Positions 32,615-42,586 of a stretch of 64,000 nucleotides of DNA are shown here, one piece after another. The DNA comes from Parvularcula oceani (GTDB lineage: Bacteria; Pseudomonadota; Alphaproteobacteria; Caulobacterales; Parvularculaceae): positions 1-64,000 of the forward strand of contig NZ_JPHU01000006.1 of the NCBI RefSeq assembly GCF_000733125.1, in the 5' to 3' direction. Under the pieces are notes generated by a model, which searched no databases, was not told where the DNA came from, and saw only the letters and a program-made list of their open reading frames with translations. Both the position numbers and the translations under genes were made by a program. Position 1 is the stretch's first letter, and each line of letters begins with the position of its first letter.

Positions 32615-34687
32615 TTAACGCTTCGCCCGGCGCGGCCAGCGCCCGCCTTCGGCGAGCCACGCGCCGAGCAGGGCCGCCGCCGCGAGCGCCAGCCAGGCCC
32701 AGGCCGGCAGGAGCGGCATGGCGCGCAGGGAGCGGATCTCGGCGGCATTCTGCTGGACGAGGCCCGCCCAGTTCCGGCCGCTGGCATCGCGGCCGGGCCG
32801 CACGCTGCGGAGCGAGGGCAGGCGGCTGCCGGCCTCGGGCAGGATGGCGCTGAGCCCGCCCGTCGCCTCGACCAGCGGGGCGAGGAGGTCCGGTGTGGTG
32901 CGCACCTCTGACAGCTCGCGCGGCGCGGGCTCTCCGAGGGCAGCCACCGCGAACAGCACCTCTCCGTCGCCGTCTCGCGTGCGCAGTCGGTAGAGGCCGT
33001 CCTGTCCGGCCGGAAGATCGGCGCCGAAGAGGCCGGGCGCGATGCGCGAGGGTTCGACCTCCCGCAGGGTTCCGTCGGGCGCTTCGATCTCGAGCGGCGC
33101 GACCGCCTCGCCGAGCGTGCGCCGCTCGGCGATCAGGCGCCCTTCGCGCGTCAGGCGGGCGCGGAGCGATTCCTCTTCGAGGGCCGGCTCCTTCATCAGC
33201 CAGTGGACGAGGCGGCGCAGAAGCTCGCGGTGGGGCCCGCCCCCATCGAAGCCGCGCGCCCAGAGCCAGACATGGTCGGACATGAGGACGGCGATGCGGC
33301 CTTCCCCGATCCGGTCGAGGACGAGGAGGGGGCGGTCGCCGGGCCCGGCCAAGACGGTATCGCCGGACACGACCTCGCCCGGCATGAGGCGCAGCCAGCG
33401 GCCCCAGTCGCCCGGCTCGCCGAGGCCCGCGGTCACGGGATGGCGCCGCCCCGCCGCGGTCAGCATGGGAACGAACGGCTCCTCCACCGCATCGCCGGTG
33501 GGCAGGACGGGCAGCACGTAAGCGAGGCTGCGCCGCGCGGCGAGACTGCCCGCCCCGGCGAATTCGGGACCCGAGGCGATGAGGACCGCGCCGCCGCCTT
33601 CGACATAGCGGGCGATCTGGTCGAACTCATAGGCCTGGAGGACGTAGCGATAGGTGTAGCGGTCGAAGATCAGGACGTCGAAATCCGAGAGCTTTTCGAG
33701 GAACAGCTCTTCGTGCGGGAAGGGAATGAGGTTGAGGTCCGAGGGGAAGGCGCGCGCATCCTTGTCCATCGGCTTGAGGATGGTGAAGTGGACGAGGTCC
33801 ACCGCCGGATCGGATTTCAGGATGTTCCGCCAGGTCCGCTCGCCCGGATGCGGCTCGCCCGAAACGAGGAGCACGCGCAGGCGGTCGCGGATCGCGGTCA
33901 GGGTGACCGCGGCGCGGTTGTTCATCGCCGTCAGCTCGCCGGGCGCGACTTCGGCGCTGATGTCGATCACGCTTTCGCCCGGCGCGTCGAGCGGCACGTT
34001 GAGCGTGACTTCCCGCCCCGGCACGACCTCGCGGCGGGCTCGGACCTCGCCGCCGAGGGACAGGGTGACGGGGACGGGGGCGCCCGCCCCTTCGTCGAGA
34101 ACGGTGAAGGTGATCTCGGCCTCTTCGCCCACCACGCCGTAGCGCGGCGCGCGCAGGATCTGCACGCGCCGGTCCCGCTGGTCCTCCGGGTCGCCGGCGA
34201 GATAGGCGTGAACCGGAATGCTGAGGCCGAGGCTCGCCCCGCCCGGGACATCCGTCAGCTGACCGTCGGTGATCACGAAGATGGCCGAGAGCCGTGCCCG
34301 CGGCACGCCGGACAGGGCCGCGGTCATCGCCTCGGAAAGATCGGTCTCGGTCCGCCCTTCGACCGTGCCCTGCCGCACTTCGACGCCGCGCGATTCGAGA
34401 TCCGCGAGCAGGCGCTCCTCGGCCGACGCGATGATCGCGTCGCGTCCGCCCAGCTCCGCGCTGCGGCTCTGATCGGTCAGGACGAGCACGATATCGGACA
34501 GCGGCTCGGTCTCGGCCTCGCGCCGCTCGGGCCCGGTAAGGAAAGCCAGCACGATCAGCCCGGCCAGAAGGCGGAGCAGCGCCCCCGGCACCGAGGCCCG
34601 CAGGCGCAGCGCCGCGCCCGCGAGCACGATCACGCCGAGGACGATCAGGACCGGCCAGGGCAGAAGCGGGTTCAGCGCGACGCTCAC
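32615..34687 (-). CDS. Membrane-anchored GATase1-like domain protein
   Basis: 690 residues. Two N-terminal transmembrane segments (first ~50 residues) precede a VWA-like region (LVLTDQSRSAELGGRD, VITDGQLTD), an Ig-like segment, and a class I glutamine amidotransferase-like fold (VLLVSGEPHPGERTWR, VLIFDRYTYRY, GGGAVLIASGPEF). The GATase catalytic Cys is not visible. A C-terminal helix follows at MPLLPAWAWLALAAAALLGAW. It overlaps the upstream DUF4159 stop by GTGA, with GTG start 34687. Part of the MoxR-DUF58-BatA-like operon; the function is unknown. Confidence 0.8.
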   Translation of the reverse strand: MSVALNPLLPWPVLIVLGVIVLAGAALRLRASVPGALLRLLAGLIVLAFLTGPERREAETEPLSDIVLVLTDQSRSAELGGRDAIIASAEERLLADLESRGVEVRQGTVEGRTETDLSEAMTAALSGVPRARLSAIFVITDGQLTDVPGGASLGLSIPVHAYLAGDPEDQRDRRVQILRAPRYGVVGEEAEITFTVLDEGAGAPVPVTLSLGGEVRARREVVPGREVTLNVPLDAPGESVIDISAEVAPGELTAMNNRAAVTLTAIRDRLRVLLVSGEPHPGERTWRNILKSDPAVDLVHFTILKPMDKDARAFPSDLNLIPFPHEELFLEKLSDFDVLIFDRYTYRYVLQAYEFDQIARYVEGGGAVLIASGPEFAGAGSLAARRSLAYVLPVLPTGDAVEEPFVPMLTAAGRRHPVTAGLGEPGDWGRWLRLMPGEVVSGDTVLAGPGDRPLLVLDRIGEGRIAVLMSDHVWLWARGFDGGGPHRELLRRLVHWLMKEPALEEESLRARLTREGRLIAERRTLGEAVAPLEIEAPDGTLREVEPSRIAPGLFGADLPAGQDGLYRLRTRDGDGEVLFAVAALGEPAPRELSEVRTTPDLLAPLVEATGGLSAILPEAGSRLPSLRSVRPGRDASGRNWAGLVQQNAAEIRSLRAMPLLPAWAWLALAAAALLGAWLAEGGRWPRRAKR

Positions 34688-37383
34688 GGGGCCTCCTCGC
34701 CGAGGCGGTCGAGAAGTTCCTGCACGTGGATCTGGTCGCCCTTATAGCTGCCGGTCAGCGCGACCATCGCCATGTTGATGCCGGACCGGTAGGCCGCCTC
34801 GCGCCGCGAAGGGCCGCCAGCGCCCGCCGGGCGCAGCGGCACGCCGCCTTCGTCGACAGCCCAGGCCGAGGCCCAGTCCCGCCCGGAGATGACGAGGGAA
34901 GGGACTGCATCCGTCGTCTCGCGAAGGGCGGAGGCGGCCTCGACCCAGACGGTGCCTTCGGTGTTGCGCCCATGCAGGGCGTCGAGGCGGTAGAAGCTGA
35001 GCTTGAGGATGTGATCGTCCGGCAGCGGCTCGAGCGGCGGCGTGTCCATCCGTTCGAGAATGCTGCGCAGGCGCGCCTGCTGGGGCGTCTCGGCGCCCGT
35101 GCCCGCGCGCTCGCCGTCCTGCGTGTCCATGATCACCATGCCGCCGCCCGCCATATAGGCCTCGAGTTCGGACAGCGCCGCATCCGAAGGCTCGCGCATG
35201 GAGGGCGTGATCGGCCAGTAGAGCAGCGGATAGACCGACAGGTCGTCCGTCTCGAGATCGACACCGATGGGCTGCGCGGGCTCCAGGGCGGAGCGGCGGA
35301 TGGCTTCGCGCGTAAGGCCGAAGAGACCTGCGCGGCTGATCCGGTCCGTGCTCGGATCGCCGGTTTCCACATAGGCGAAGCGGGTCTCCGCGGCAGCCTG
35401 AAGCGCCTTGCCGCTGAGCGGCGGCCGCAGATCCTGCGCGCGGGCGTCGGGCAGCAGGGCGAGGGCGAGCATGGCCGCAGCGAGCCCGCCCATGCCGCGC
35501 CTGCGCAGCCACGCCATGGCGCAGGCATCGGCCAGGAGTAGGAACAGGGCGACTGCGAGGAGCGGCGGTCCCAGGCGGGCGAGCTGCGAACCTTCGGGCC
35601 CCGCAATGGCGAAGCCCGCGGGCAGGCCGCGTGTCGCGGGAGCGAGAGCGGGCGTGCCGGTCCAGGCGTTCACGCTGAGCGGCGCCTCGGCCAGGCCGTA
35701 GAAGCCGGGCGCGGCCCGGCCCTGCGCGATGGCCGCGGGCGTTGCGGGCGGTGTGCTGGCCGCGGGTTCTTCGAGCGCGCCGAAGCCGTCCAGAAGGCGC
35801 AGGGCGCCGAGCGGCCGGTCCGGCGAGGCCTCTTCCACGACGCTGGTGCCCGCCAGCGCCACGATGCGGCGCAGGATCGCGGGGAAGGCGCCGGACAGCG
35901 GCAGGTCCGACCAGGTGGGGCTGGCGGTGACGTGGAAGAGGACGATCAGCCCCTCGCCCACGCGGCGTGCGGTGATGAGCGGCGTGCCGTCGGTCAGATA
36001 GGCCCAGCTCTCCGCTTCGGCGCCGCCGCGCAGAAGGACCTGCCGCCGGACCTCGACGTCTTCGGGAACCGAGAGGCTGCCAAGGGGGCTGTCGCGGTCG
36101 AAGCCTTCGAGATCCTGCGGCGTTTCCCAGGTCAGTGCGCCGCCGAAGCTGCGCCCGCCAGTGCGAAGCGGCGCAGGGAAGGTCGGCGCGTCCTCCGTAT
36201 CGGCATTGGCGACATCGGGCCCTGCGAAGCGGACGAGGAGGCCGCCTCCTTCGAGCCAGCCCATCAGCGCGCGCTCGGCCTCGGTGCGCAGCGTGCCGAC
36301 ATCGTCGAGGACGATGAGGTCGGCGCCCGCGGCGACGAGGTCTTCGGGCGTGCCGCGCTCGATGACCGCGAGCGGCGCGAGCGCCTGGGTGAGATAGGTG
36401 CCGCTGGTCAGGAGGCTGTCGGTCGCGCCCTCGGTCACCAGCCCCGCGCGCACGCGGCGGGCCGAGGCGTCGACCAGCCAGGTCGCCCCCGCGCTGCGCT
36501 CGCCCTCCATGCGCAGGATCGCGGCCTGATTGCGCAGGGCCAGCGGCAGGTCGAGCGCCGCTTCCGTTTCCGCTTCTCCCGCGCCGAAGGCGAAGGGCAG
36601 GCGGGTCAGCGTCCGCCCGTCCCGCGCGATCACGCGGATGTCGCCTTCGCGGGCGGGAAGGCGGTTTCCGATCCGGGAGAGCTCGATCGTCAGGGCGGCG
36701 CCCTCGCTTCTGAGGCCGGTCAGGGCAGCGGTCTCGGCGCCGGGCAGGCGGAAGGCGGTGACGAAGCCCTGCCGCGAAAGCGAATCGAGAAAGGCGCGCC
36801 GGCCCGCGGTCGCGGGGGCCGCGCCGCCGGCCAGCCAGAGAACCTGCGTCTCGGGCAGGGCAGCGGCGCGCAGCGCCCTGGCGGCGGCGTCATGATCGGG
36901 AAGGCGCGGCTGGGGCACGAGGCCGGCGACCCGCCGCGCCGCATCGTCCAGCGTCATCGGCCCTTCGACCACGGGCTCGTCCGACGCCGTGCGCAGAAGC
37001 CAGGCCTCGCGCGTGCCTGCGCCCGGGCGAGCGGCTTCGAGCGACACGGCGTCCTGCCGCGCGCGCCATTCGGATGCAGCGGTCCAGTCATCGTCGAGGA
37101 CGATCAGAAGCGGCCCCCTCTGCCCGGTCTGGGCCGGGGCGCCGATCATCGGCCCGGCCAGAGCGACGATCAGGAGCCCCGCGATCACGAGCCGCAGGAG
37201 GAGGATCGGCCACGGCGTTCGCGCCGGGGTGTCCTTCTCGTTGCGCAGGCCCCGCAGGAACAGCATGCCGCCGAAGCGCCGCTCGGCGGGCGCGGGCGGC
37301 GTCGCGCGCAGGAGCCACCAGACCAGCGGCAGGGCCAGGAGCGCGAGAAGCAGGGCCGGGCTCGCGAAGCTCAAGGCGCTCAT
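34684..37383 (-). CDS. BatA-like N-terminal plus DUF4159 domain protein
   Basis: 899 residues. The BatA/aerotolerance-type N-terminus has a helix pair (FASPALLLALLALPLVWWLLRATPP, then WPILLLRLVIAGLLIVALAGP). A long middle region with VDASARRVR and VLDDVGTLR follows, a third helix near residue 620, and a DUF4159 domain at the C-terminus (RFAYVETGDPSTDRIS, YPLLYWPI). It is the centre of the common alphaproteobacterial MoxR operon, thought to help envelope stress tolerance. It overlaps DUF58 by ATGA and the GATase-like gene by GTGA. Confidence 0.85.
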   Translation of the reverse strand: MSALSFASPALLLALLALPLVWWLLRATPPAPAERRFGGMLFLRGLRNEKDTPARTPWPILLLRLVIAGLLIVALAGPMIGAPAQTGQRGPLLIVLDDDWTAASEWRARQDAVSLEAARPGAGTREAWLLRTASDEPVVEGPMTLDDAARRVAGLVPQPRLPDHDAAARALRAAALPETQVLWLAGGAAPATAGRRAFLDSLSRQGFVTAFRLPGAETAALTGLRSEGAALTIELSRIGNRLPAREGDIRVIARDGRTLTRLPFAFGAGEAETEAALDLPLALRNQAAILRMEGERSAGATWLVDASARRVRAGLVTEGATDSLLTSGTYLTQALAPLAVIERGTPEDLVAAGADLIVLDDVGTLRTEAERALMGWLEGGGLLVRFAGPDVANADTEDAPTFPAPLRTGGRSFGGALTWETPQDLEGFDRDSPLGSLSVPEDVEVRRQVLLRGGAEAESWAYLTDGTPLITARRVGEGLIVLFHVTASPTWSDLPLSGAFPAILRRIVALAGTSVVEEASPDRPLGALRLLDGFGALEEPAASTPPATPAAIAQGRAAPGFYGLAEAPLSVNAWTGTPALAPATRGLPAGFAIAGPEGSQLARLGPPLLAVALFLLLADACAMAWLRRRGMGGLAAAMLALALLPDARAQDLRPPLSGKALQAAAETRFAYVETGDPSTDRISRAGLFGLTREAIRRSALEPAQPIGVDLETDDLSVYPLLYWPITPSMREPSDAALSELEAYMAGGGMVIMDTQDGERAGTGAETPQQARLRSILERMDTPPLEPLPDDHILKLSFYRLDALHGRNTEGTVWVEAASALRETTDAVPSLVISGRDWASAWAVDEGGVPLRPAGAGGPSRREAAYRSGINMAMVALTGSYKGDQIHVQELLDRLGEEAP

Positions 37384-38249
37384 CGGCGCGCATCCTGCGA
37401 CATGGCGGCATGGAGCGCGGAGAGGGTCGGGGCGAGCGAACTGCCCGTGACATGGCGCTGGAGGGTCCAGCCGTAATGGGCGCAGGTCGTGCCGAGCGCC
37501 TCGAAATGCGCCGCGCGGGCGGCGGCATAGCGGTCCGCCACCGCGCCCGCATCGCCGAAGAGGAGGCGCTCGGTTCCGCCGGGCGAGCGGAAGACGGTGC
37601 GCCCGGTGAACGGAAAGGTCTCCTCCGCCGGGTCCGCCACCTGGACGAGATGGCAGGGACGCGCGGCGGCGCGGATCGCGCGCAGGCGCTCGAGCAGCGC
37701 TTCGGTCGGCGCGTGGAAATCGGAAACATAGACGAGCCGCGTCGCCCCCTCCGGCGGCAGCGGCGGCAGGGCGTCCCGCGGCGGGTCGGCAAGAAGGCCT
37801 TCGGCCAGCGCCATCACCCCGGCCCTGCCGGACCGCGCCGGAACCCCCGGCGCCATCGGGCCGACGCGCTCGCCCCCGCGGGTCAGCAGCAGCGCGAGCG
37901 CCACCGCGGCGACATCCGCCCGCCAGCGCTTGGTCGTCTCGCCGCTGGCATAGTCGAAGCTCTCAGTGCCGCCGCACCAGATGCGGATCGTCGCCGCGGT
38001 CTCCCATTCGGTCTGCCGCACGAAGAGGCGTCCCGGGGAGCGGGCGGACTGGCGCCAGTCGACGGAGGAGGCGGGATCGCCCTCGGCATAGTCGCGATAT
38101 TGCCAGAAGGTCTCGCCCGTGCCCGGCCTGCGCCGCCCGTGAAAGCCGGCCATCAGCGTGCCCGCCACCCGCTCCGCCTCGGTCAGGAGGGCGGGCAGGC
38201 GCGCGGCGGCGGCCCCTGCGGCGCGTTCGAGTGCGAGAGCCTCAGCCAA
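37380..38249 (-). CDS. DUF58-domain protein
   Basis: 289 residues. GFHGRRRPGTGETFWQYRDYAEGDPASSVDWRQSARSPGRLFVRQTE is the DUF58 hallmark (positions ~35-80), with a VWA-like second half (RLVYVSDFHAPTEALL). DUF58 proteins accompany MoxR ATPases; the biochemical role is unsettled. The start codon is TTG at 38249, overlapping the last 8 bases of moxR; the DUF58 core begins too close to allow a later start. Confidence 0.85.
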   Translation of the reverse strand: MAEALALERAAGAAAARLPALLTEAERVAGTLMAGFHGRRRPGTGETFWQYRDYAEGDPASSVDWRQSARSPGRLFVRQTEWETAATIRIWCGGTESFDYASGETTKRWRADVAAVALALLLTRGGERVGPMAPGVPARSGRAGVMALAEGLLADPPRDALPPLPPEGATRLVYVSDFHAPTEALLERLRAIRAAARPCHLVQVADPAEETFPFTGRTVFRSPGGTERLLFGDAGAVADRYAAARAAHFEALGTTCAHYGWTLQRHVTGSSLAPTLSALHAAMSQDARR

Positions 38250-39195
38250 GGCGCGCCGTCATCTCCTCGATGACGCCCGGAACGGTGTGGCCCTCGGCCC
38301 TCGCTGCGAAGGTGAGGGCGAGGCGGTGGCGAAGGACGGGCGCCGCCAGGGCGGCGACATCCTCCATCTCCGGCGCCGTGCGGCCGTGCAGGAGCGCGCG
38401 CGCCCGAACGGCGAGGCTTAAGGCCTGCGAAGCGCGGGGCCCCGGGCCCCAGCTCAGCCTGTCGGCGAAGGCGCCGCCGGGACGGGCGTCGCGGACAAGG
38501 GCGAGGATCGAATCGACCACGCGCTCGCCGATGGGCAGGTCGCGCACCAGAGCCTGCGCATCCTCGAGATCGGCCGCTCCCATGACGGCCTTGAGCTCGT
38601 CCTCGGGCTTGCCGGTCGTTGCCGCCAGCATGCGGCGCTCGGCGTCGAGATCGGGATAGTCGACGTCGATCTGGAGAAGGAAGCGGTCGAGCTGCGCCTC
38701 GGGCAGGGGATAGGTGCCTTCCTGCTCGATCGGGTTCTGCGTGGCGAGGACATGGAAGGGCTCGGGCAGGACGCGGCGTTCGCCCGCCACCGTCACCTGC
38801 CGCTCCTGCATGGCCTCGAGAAGAGCGGACTGGGTGCGGGGGCTTGCGCGGTTGATCTCGTCGGCCATGAGGAGCTGGCAGAAGATCGGCCCCGCGATGA
38901 AGCGGAAGGCGCGCTTGCCGCTGCCGGTCTCCTCCAGCACTTCGGCGCCCAGAATGTCCGACGGCATCAGGTCCGGCGTGAACTGGACCCTGCGTTCGGA
39001 GAGGCCGAGCACGGTGGCGGTCGCGGCCACGAGGCGCGTCTTGGCGAGGCCGGGCGTGCCGACCAGCAGGCCATGCCCTCCTGCAAGAAGCGCGATCAGC
39101 ACCTCCTCGATCACGCGCTCCTGGCCGAAGACGTGCTCGCCGAGCGCGGTCCTGGCCCGTCCTGCCGCGGCGGCCAGCCTGTCGAAGCGTTCCAT
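38242..39195 (-). CDS. MoxR-family AAA+ ATPase
   Basis: 317 residues. Walker A is GTPGLAKTR (46-54), Walker B LLMADEINRA, sensor 1 is VLATQNPIEQEGTYPLPEAQ with the MoxR-specific PEAQLDRFLL. MoxR ATPases act as chaperones for partner VWA/DUF58 proteins, all present downstream. GGAGGAG precedes ATG 39195; a longer frame to 39240 is possible but lacks a ribosome-binding site. It heads the operon moxR-DUF58-DUF4159-GATase. Confidence 0.92.
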   Translation of the reverse strand: MERFDRLAAAAGRARTALGEHVFGQERVIEEVLIALLAGGHGLLVGTPGLAKTRLVAATATVLGLSERRVQFTPDLMPSDILGAEVLEETGSGKRAFRFIAGPIFCQLLMADEINRASPRTQSALLEAMQERQVTVAGERRVLPEPFHVLATQNPIEQEGTYPLPEAQLDRFLLQIDVDYPDLDAERRMLAATTGKPEDELKAVMGAADLEDAQALVRDLPIGERVVDSILALVRDARPGGAFADRLSWGPGPRASQALSLAVRARALLHGRTAPEMEDVAALAAPVLRHRLALTFAARAEGHTVPGVIEEMTARLG

Positions 39196-39409
39196 CGGCT
39201 CCTCCGCCGCCCCTTTTCGGCGGCCTGTCCATCTTTCCATGCTCTTGCCCTGTTCTGCCGCCCGCGGCCTATCGCTATGTCACCCTAAGGAACTGCACAA
39301 ATTGACAAGCAGCAACACGTAACCTGCGGCATAGCGCGCCGGGAATTGATTGTTTCCCGATAAAGCGTGCATGCTATGAGCGGGCGAATTGGTCACAGGG
39401 TGGGCGAAG

Positions 39410-41332
39410 GTGCAACAACGAGACAGACTGACGGCGTGGGGTTTCATCAAGACGGCCTTCAAGGTCGTGATCGGCTTCTCGCTGCTCGTCCAATCCCTGC
39501 TGTTCATCGTCCTCCTGGTGGCGATCTTCGGCATTATCGGCGGCGTCGCGACGCAGCTCGGTGAAGAGCGCGAGGATGGCGGACCTTCCCTGCATGTCGC
39601 ACGCGGCGCGGCCCTCGTCCTGAACCCGCAGGGCACGCTGTCCGAACAGGCGCCCGAGACCGATCCCTTCCAGGAGGCGTTCTCCGAGGCCTTCGGGTTT
39701 TCGACGGCGTCGGAAGTCTCCGTCCACGAGCTCGTCCGGATCGTGCGCGCGGCGCAGGACGATAACCGCATCGAGGCGCTCGTCCTCGATCTCGGCGGCC
39801 TCTACGTGCCGTCGATCTACGCCTCCAAGGCCTATTACCTCGCCGACGCGATCGAGGATTTCCGCGAAAGCGGAAAGCGGGTCGTGGCGATGGGCGACGC
39901 CTATACGCAGGAGCAGTATCTGATCGCCTCGGAGGCCGACACCGTGCTGATGCACGATTACGGCCAGGTCTTCATTCTCGGCTATGGCAGCTACAGGACC
40001 TATTTCGCCGAGGCGCTCGAAAAGCTGAAGGTGAACAGCCACGTCTTCCGCGTGGGCACCTTCAAATCGGCGCTCGAACCCTATCTGCGCAACGACATGT
40101 CGGAGGCGGCGAAGCTCGCCAATTCGGCGTTTCTCGGCGTTCTCTGGGACACCTATACCGAGACGGTCGAGACCAATCGGGGCCTGCCCGATGGCACGGT
40201 GCACGACTTCGCCTCGGACATGCCGCGCTATCTCGAAGCGGCGGGCGGCGACATGGCGCGCATGGCGGCCGAGATCGGCCTGATCGACGAAGCCATGAGC
40301 CGGGCGGACATGATCGCCTATGTCCAGGACATCGTCGGCGAGGATGAGGACGGGGAAAGCTTCAACCAGGTCGCCTGGACGAAATACCGCCACGCTGTGC
40401 GCGGCCCGCAGGACCGGGACGATATCGGCAATGTCGCCGTCGTCACCGCCGCCGGCGCCATCGTCGATGGCGAGGAGAGCACGGGCGTGGCCGCGGGCGA
40501 CTACATCGCCGAGCAACTGCGCGAGGCGCGCGAGCGCGAGGACGTCAAGGCCGTCGTCCTGCGCGTGGACAGCCCCGGCGGCTCTGCCTTCGCCTCGGAA
40601 GTGATGCGGGACGAGGTCCTGAAGATCAAAGCCGAGGGCAAGCCGGTCATCGTCTCGATGGGCTCGCTCGCGGCGTCGGGCGGCTACTGGATTTCCGCGC
40701 CTGCGGACGAGATCTGGGCTTCGCCCACCACGGTGACGGGCTCGATCGGGATCTTCGGCTATCTGCCGACCCTCGAGGAGACCGCGCAGAGCATCGGCGT
40801 CAATGTCGACGGGGTCGGCACCACGCCGCTCGCCGCCTTCACCGCCGTCGGCCTCGGCCCGCTGCCCGACGAGGCGAGCCAGATCCTGCAGATGTCGATC
40901 GAGCAGGGCTATGACCGCTTCCTGACCATCGTGTCCGAGGGGCGCGGCATGTCCAAGAACAAAGTCGATGCCGTGGCGCAGGGCCGCGTCTGGATCGGCC
41001 AGACCGCGCAGGAGCTGAACCTCGTCGACAATCTCGGCGACATCGACGAGGCCATCGCCGCAGCCGCGGCGCGCGCGGGGCTGGAGGACTATGACGTGGT
41101 CGGCCTGACCCGCGAGAAGTCCGCCTTCGAGCGCTTCCTCGAAGGGCTGACCGGCACCGCGCAGGAAGTCGGCCTCGTGAAGAGCCCGGAAGCCAAGCTG
41201 TTCGCCGCGGAAAGCGCGCGGCCGGGCACGATCGAGCAGGTGTTGTCGCTGGTTCAGGCGGAGGCGAGGTTCCAGGCGAGCTTCAACGACCCGAATGCGA
41301 TCTATGCGCGCTGCCTCGCCTGCGGCCTCTGA
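39410..41332 (+). CDS. sppA: Signal peptide peptidase SppA, 67-kDa type
   Basis: About 640 residues, a double-domain membrane protease that degrades remnant signal peptides. One transmembrane helix (residues ~17-45) anchors it. Lys219 in VGTFKSALEPY and Ser423 in AASGGYW form the Ser/Lys dyad. Two ClpP-like domains (residues ~60-300 and ~340-560) are as in E. coli SppA. GTG 39410 has the upstream purine-rich AGGGTGG; the in-frame TTG at 39389 would add seven residues. Confidence 0.9.
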   Translation: MQQRDRLTAWGFIKTAFKVVIGFSLLVQSLLFIVLLVAIFGIIGGVATQLGEEREDGGPSLHVARGAALVLNPQGTLSEQAPETDPFQEAFSEAFGFSTASEVSVHELVRIVRAAQDDNRIEALVLDLGGLYVPSIYASKAYYLADAIEDFRESGKRVVAMGDAYTQEQYLIASEADTVLMHDYGQVFILGYGSYRTYFAEALEKLKVNSHVFRVGTFKSALEPYLRNDMSEAAKLANSAFLGVLWDTYTETVETNRGLPDGTVHDFASDMPRYLEAAGGDMARMAAEIGLIDEAMSRADMIAYVQDIVGEDEDGESFNQVAWTKYRHAVRGPQDRDDIGNVAVVTAAGAIVDGEESTGVAAGDYIAEQLREAREREDVKAVVLRVDSPGGSAFASEVMRDEVLKIKAEGKPVIVSMGSLAASGGYWISAPADEIWASPTTVTGSIGIFGYLPTLEETAQSIGVNVDGVGTTPLAAFTAVGLGPLPDEASQILQMSIEQGYDRFLTIVSEGRGMSKNKVDAVAQGRVWIGQTAQELNLVDNLGDIDEAIAAAAARAGLEDYDVVGLTREKSAFERFLEGLTGTAQEVGLVKSPEAKLFAAESARPGTIEQVLSLVQAEARFQASFNDPNAIYARCLACGL

Positions 41333-41391
41333 TCGGGAGCAGGATCGCGAAAGCGGTTGACCGGCGCGCTCAGATCGCCACCTTCTGAGCT

Positions 41392-41934
41392 GTGCCGGAC
41401 CTTTACGCCATAGCCGCCGATCTGTCCGCCGAGCGGGCGGACGGCCCCCTGCCGGTCGAGAACTGGCATCCCGAGCGCGTGGCCGACATGGACCTCGTCA
41501 TCAAGGCGGACGGGACCTGGATCCACGAAGGGCGGCCCATAGCGCGCCCTGCGCTGGTCCGCCTGTTCAGCCGGATCCTGCGCCGCGATGAGGACGGCTT
41601 CGCCCTCGTGACGCCCGCCGAGAAGCTGCGCATCGCGGTGGAGGACGCGCCCTTCCTCGTCGTCGATCACGAGCGGCAGGACGATGGCTATCGCTTCCGC
41701 ACCAATGTCGGAGACGTCGTGACCGCCGGGCGCGATCATCCGATCACGGTGAGGGACAGCCGGACGCTGGGGGCAGCCGTGCCCTATCTGCGCGTGCGCG
41801 GCGGCCTCGAGGCCCGGATCAGCCGCAATGTCTATTACCGCCTGGTCGAGGACGCGGAGACCGGCGAGGACGGCGCGCTGTTCATCGAGAGCGGCAAGGA
41901 GCGCTTCGTGCTCGGACATCCCCATGATGCCTGA
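41392..41934 (+). CDS. DUF1285 protein
   Basis: 180 residues. LPVENWHPERVADMDLVIKADGTWIHEG and RLFSRILRRDEDGFALVTPAEKLRI are the conserved DUF1285 blocks; all-beta double domain. The family is widespread in alphaproteobacteria with no assigned reaction. GTG 41392 start, stop overlapping the Nudix start (CATGATGCCTGA). It forms an operon with the Nudix and CCA genes, a common neighbourhood. Confidence 0.88.
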   Translation: MPDLYAIAADLSAERADGPLPVENWHPERVADMDLVIKADGTWIHEGRPIARPALVRLFSRILRRDEDGFALVTPAEKLRIAVEDAPFLVVDHERQDDGYRFRTNVGDVVTAGRDHPITVRDSRTLGAAVPYLRVRGGLEARISRNVYYRLVEDAETGEDGALFIESGKERFVLGHPHDA

Positions 41935-42586
41935 CGACCTGCTGCGGCGCCTGCGCGCCGCCCCCGACCGCGCCGCCGCCAATGTCGATCGCCGCCTCTT
42001 CGAGGCGCTGAACCCGACGATGACGCATGCCCCGATCCTCGACAAGCCGCCCGAGCGCTACCGGCCCGCCTCGGTCCTGATTCCCGTGATCGACCGCCCC
42101 GAGCCGACCGTTCTCTTTACCGTCCGCACCCCGACCATGCCCTCCCATGCGGGGCAGATCAGCTTTCCCGGCGGCGGCCCGCGCGTGGAGGATGTCGACG
42201 AGATCGACACCGCCCTTCGGGAAACCGAGGAGGAGGTCGGCGTCGGCCGCGACCATATCGAGGTGCTCGGCCGTCTCGGCCTGCATTACGGCGGCATGGG
42301 CTATGTCGTCACGCCGGTGATCGGCCTCGTCCATGTCGACGCCGAGACCGTGCCCTGTCCGCGCGAGGTGGCGGAGATTTTCGAGGTTCCGCTCGCCCAT
42401 CTGGCAGACCGCCGCAACCACATCACCGAGGAGCGGCATTTCAACGGCATCGGCTACCAGATGTATGCCGTCCCCTATGAGGAGCGGAACGGCAGCGTCC
42501 GGCATATCTGGGGGCTGACCGCCGGCATTCTCGAGACCTTCTGCCGCGCGCTCAACGACGATCCCCTGCCGGAGAGCGCGGCATGA
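41924..42586 (+). CDS. Nudix hydrolase, CoA diphosphatase-like
   Basis: 220 residues. The Nudix box ends RETEEEVGV and is preceded by SFPGGGPR, the CoA-type (NudL) G-rich beginning with the upstream HAGQISFPGG hallmark. It likely hydrolyses CoA or acyl-CoA to phosphopantetheine derivatives and 3',5'-ADP. ATG 41924 or ATG 41927 (consecutive Met). The stop overlaps the CCA gene as ATGA. Confidence 0.88.
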   Translation: MMPDDLLRRLRAAPDRAAANVDRRLFEALNPTMTHAPILDKPPERYRPASVLIPVIDRPEPTVLFTVRTPTMPSHAGQISFPGGGPRVEDVDEIDTALRETEEEVGVGRDHIEVLGRLGLHYGGMGYVVTPVIGLVHVDAETVPCPREVAEIFEVPLAHLADRRNHITEERHFNGIGYQMYAVPYEERNGSVRHIWGLTAGILETFCRALNDDPLPESAA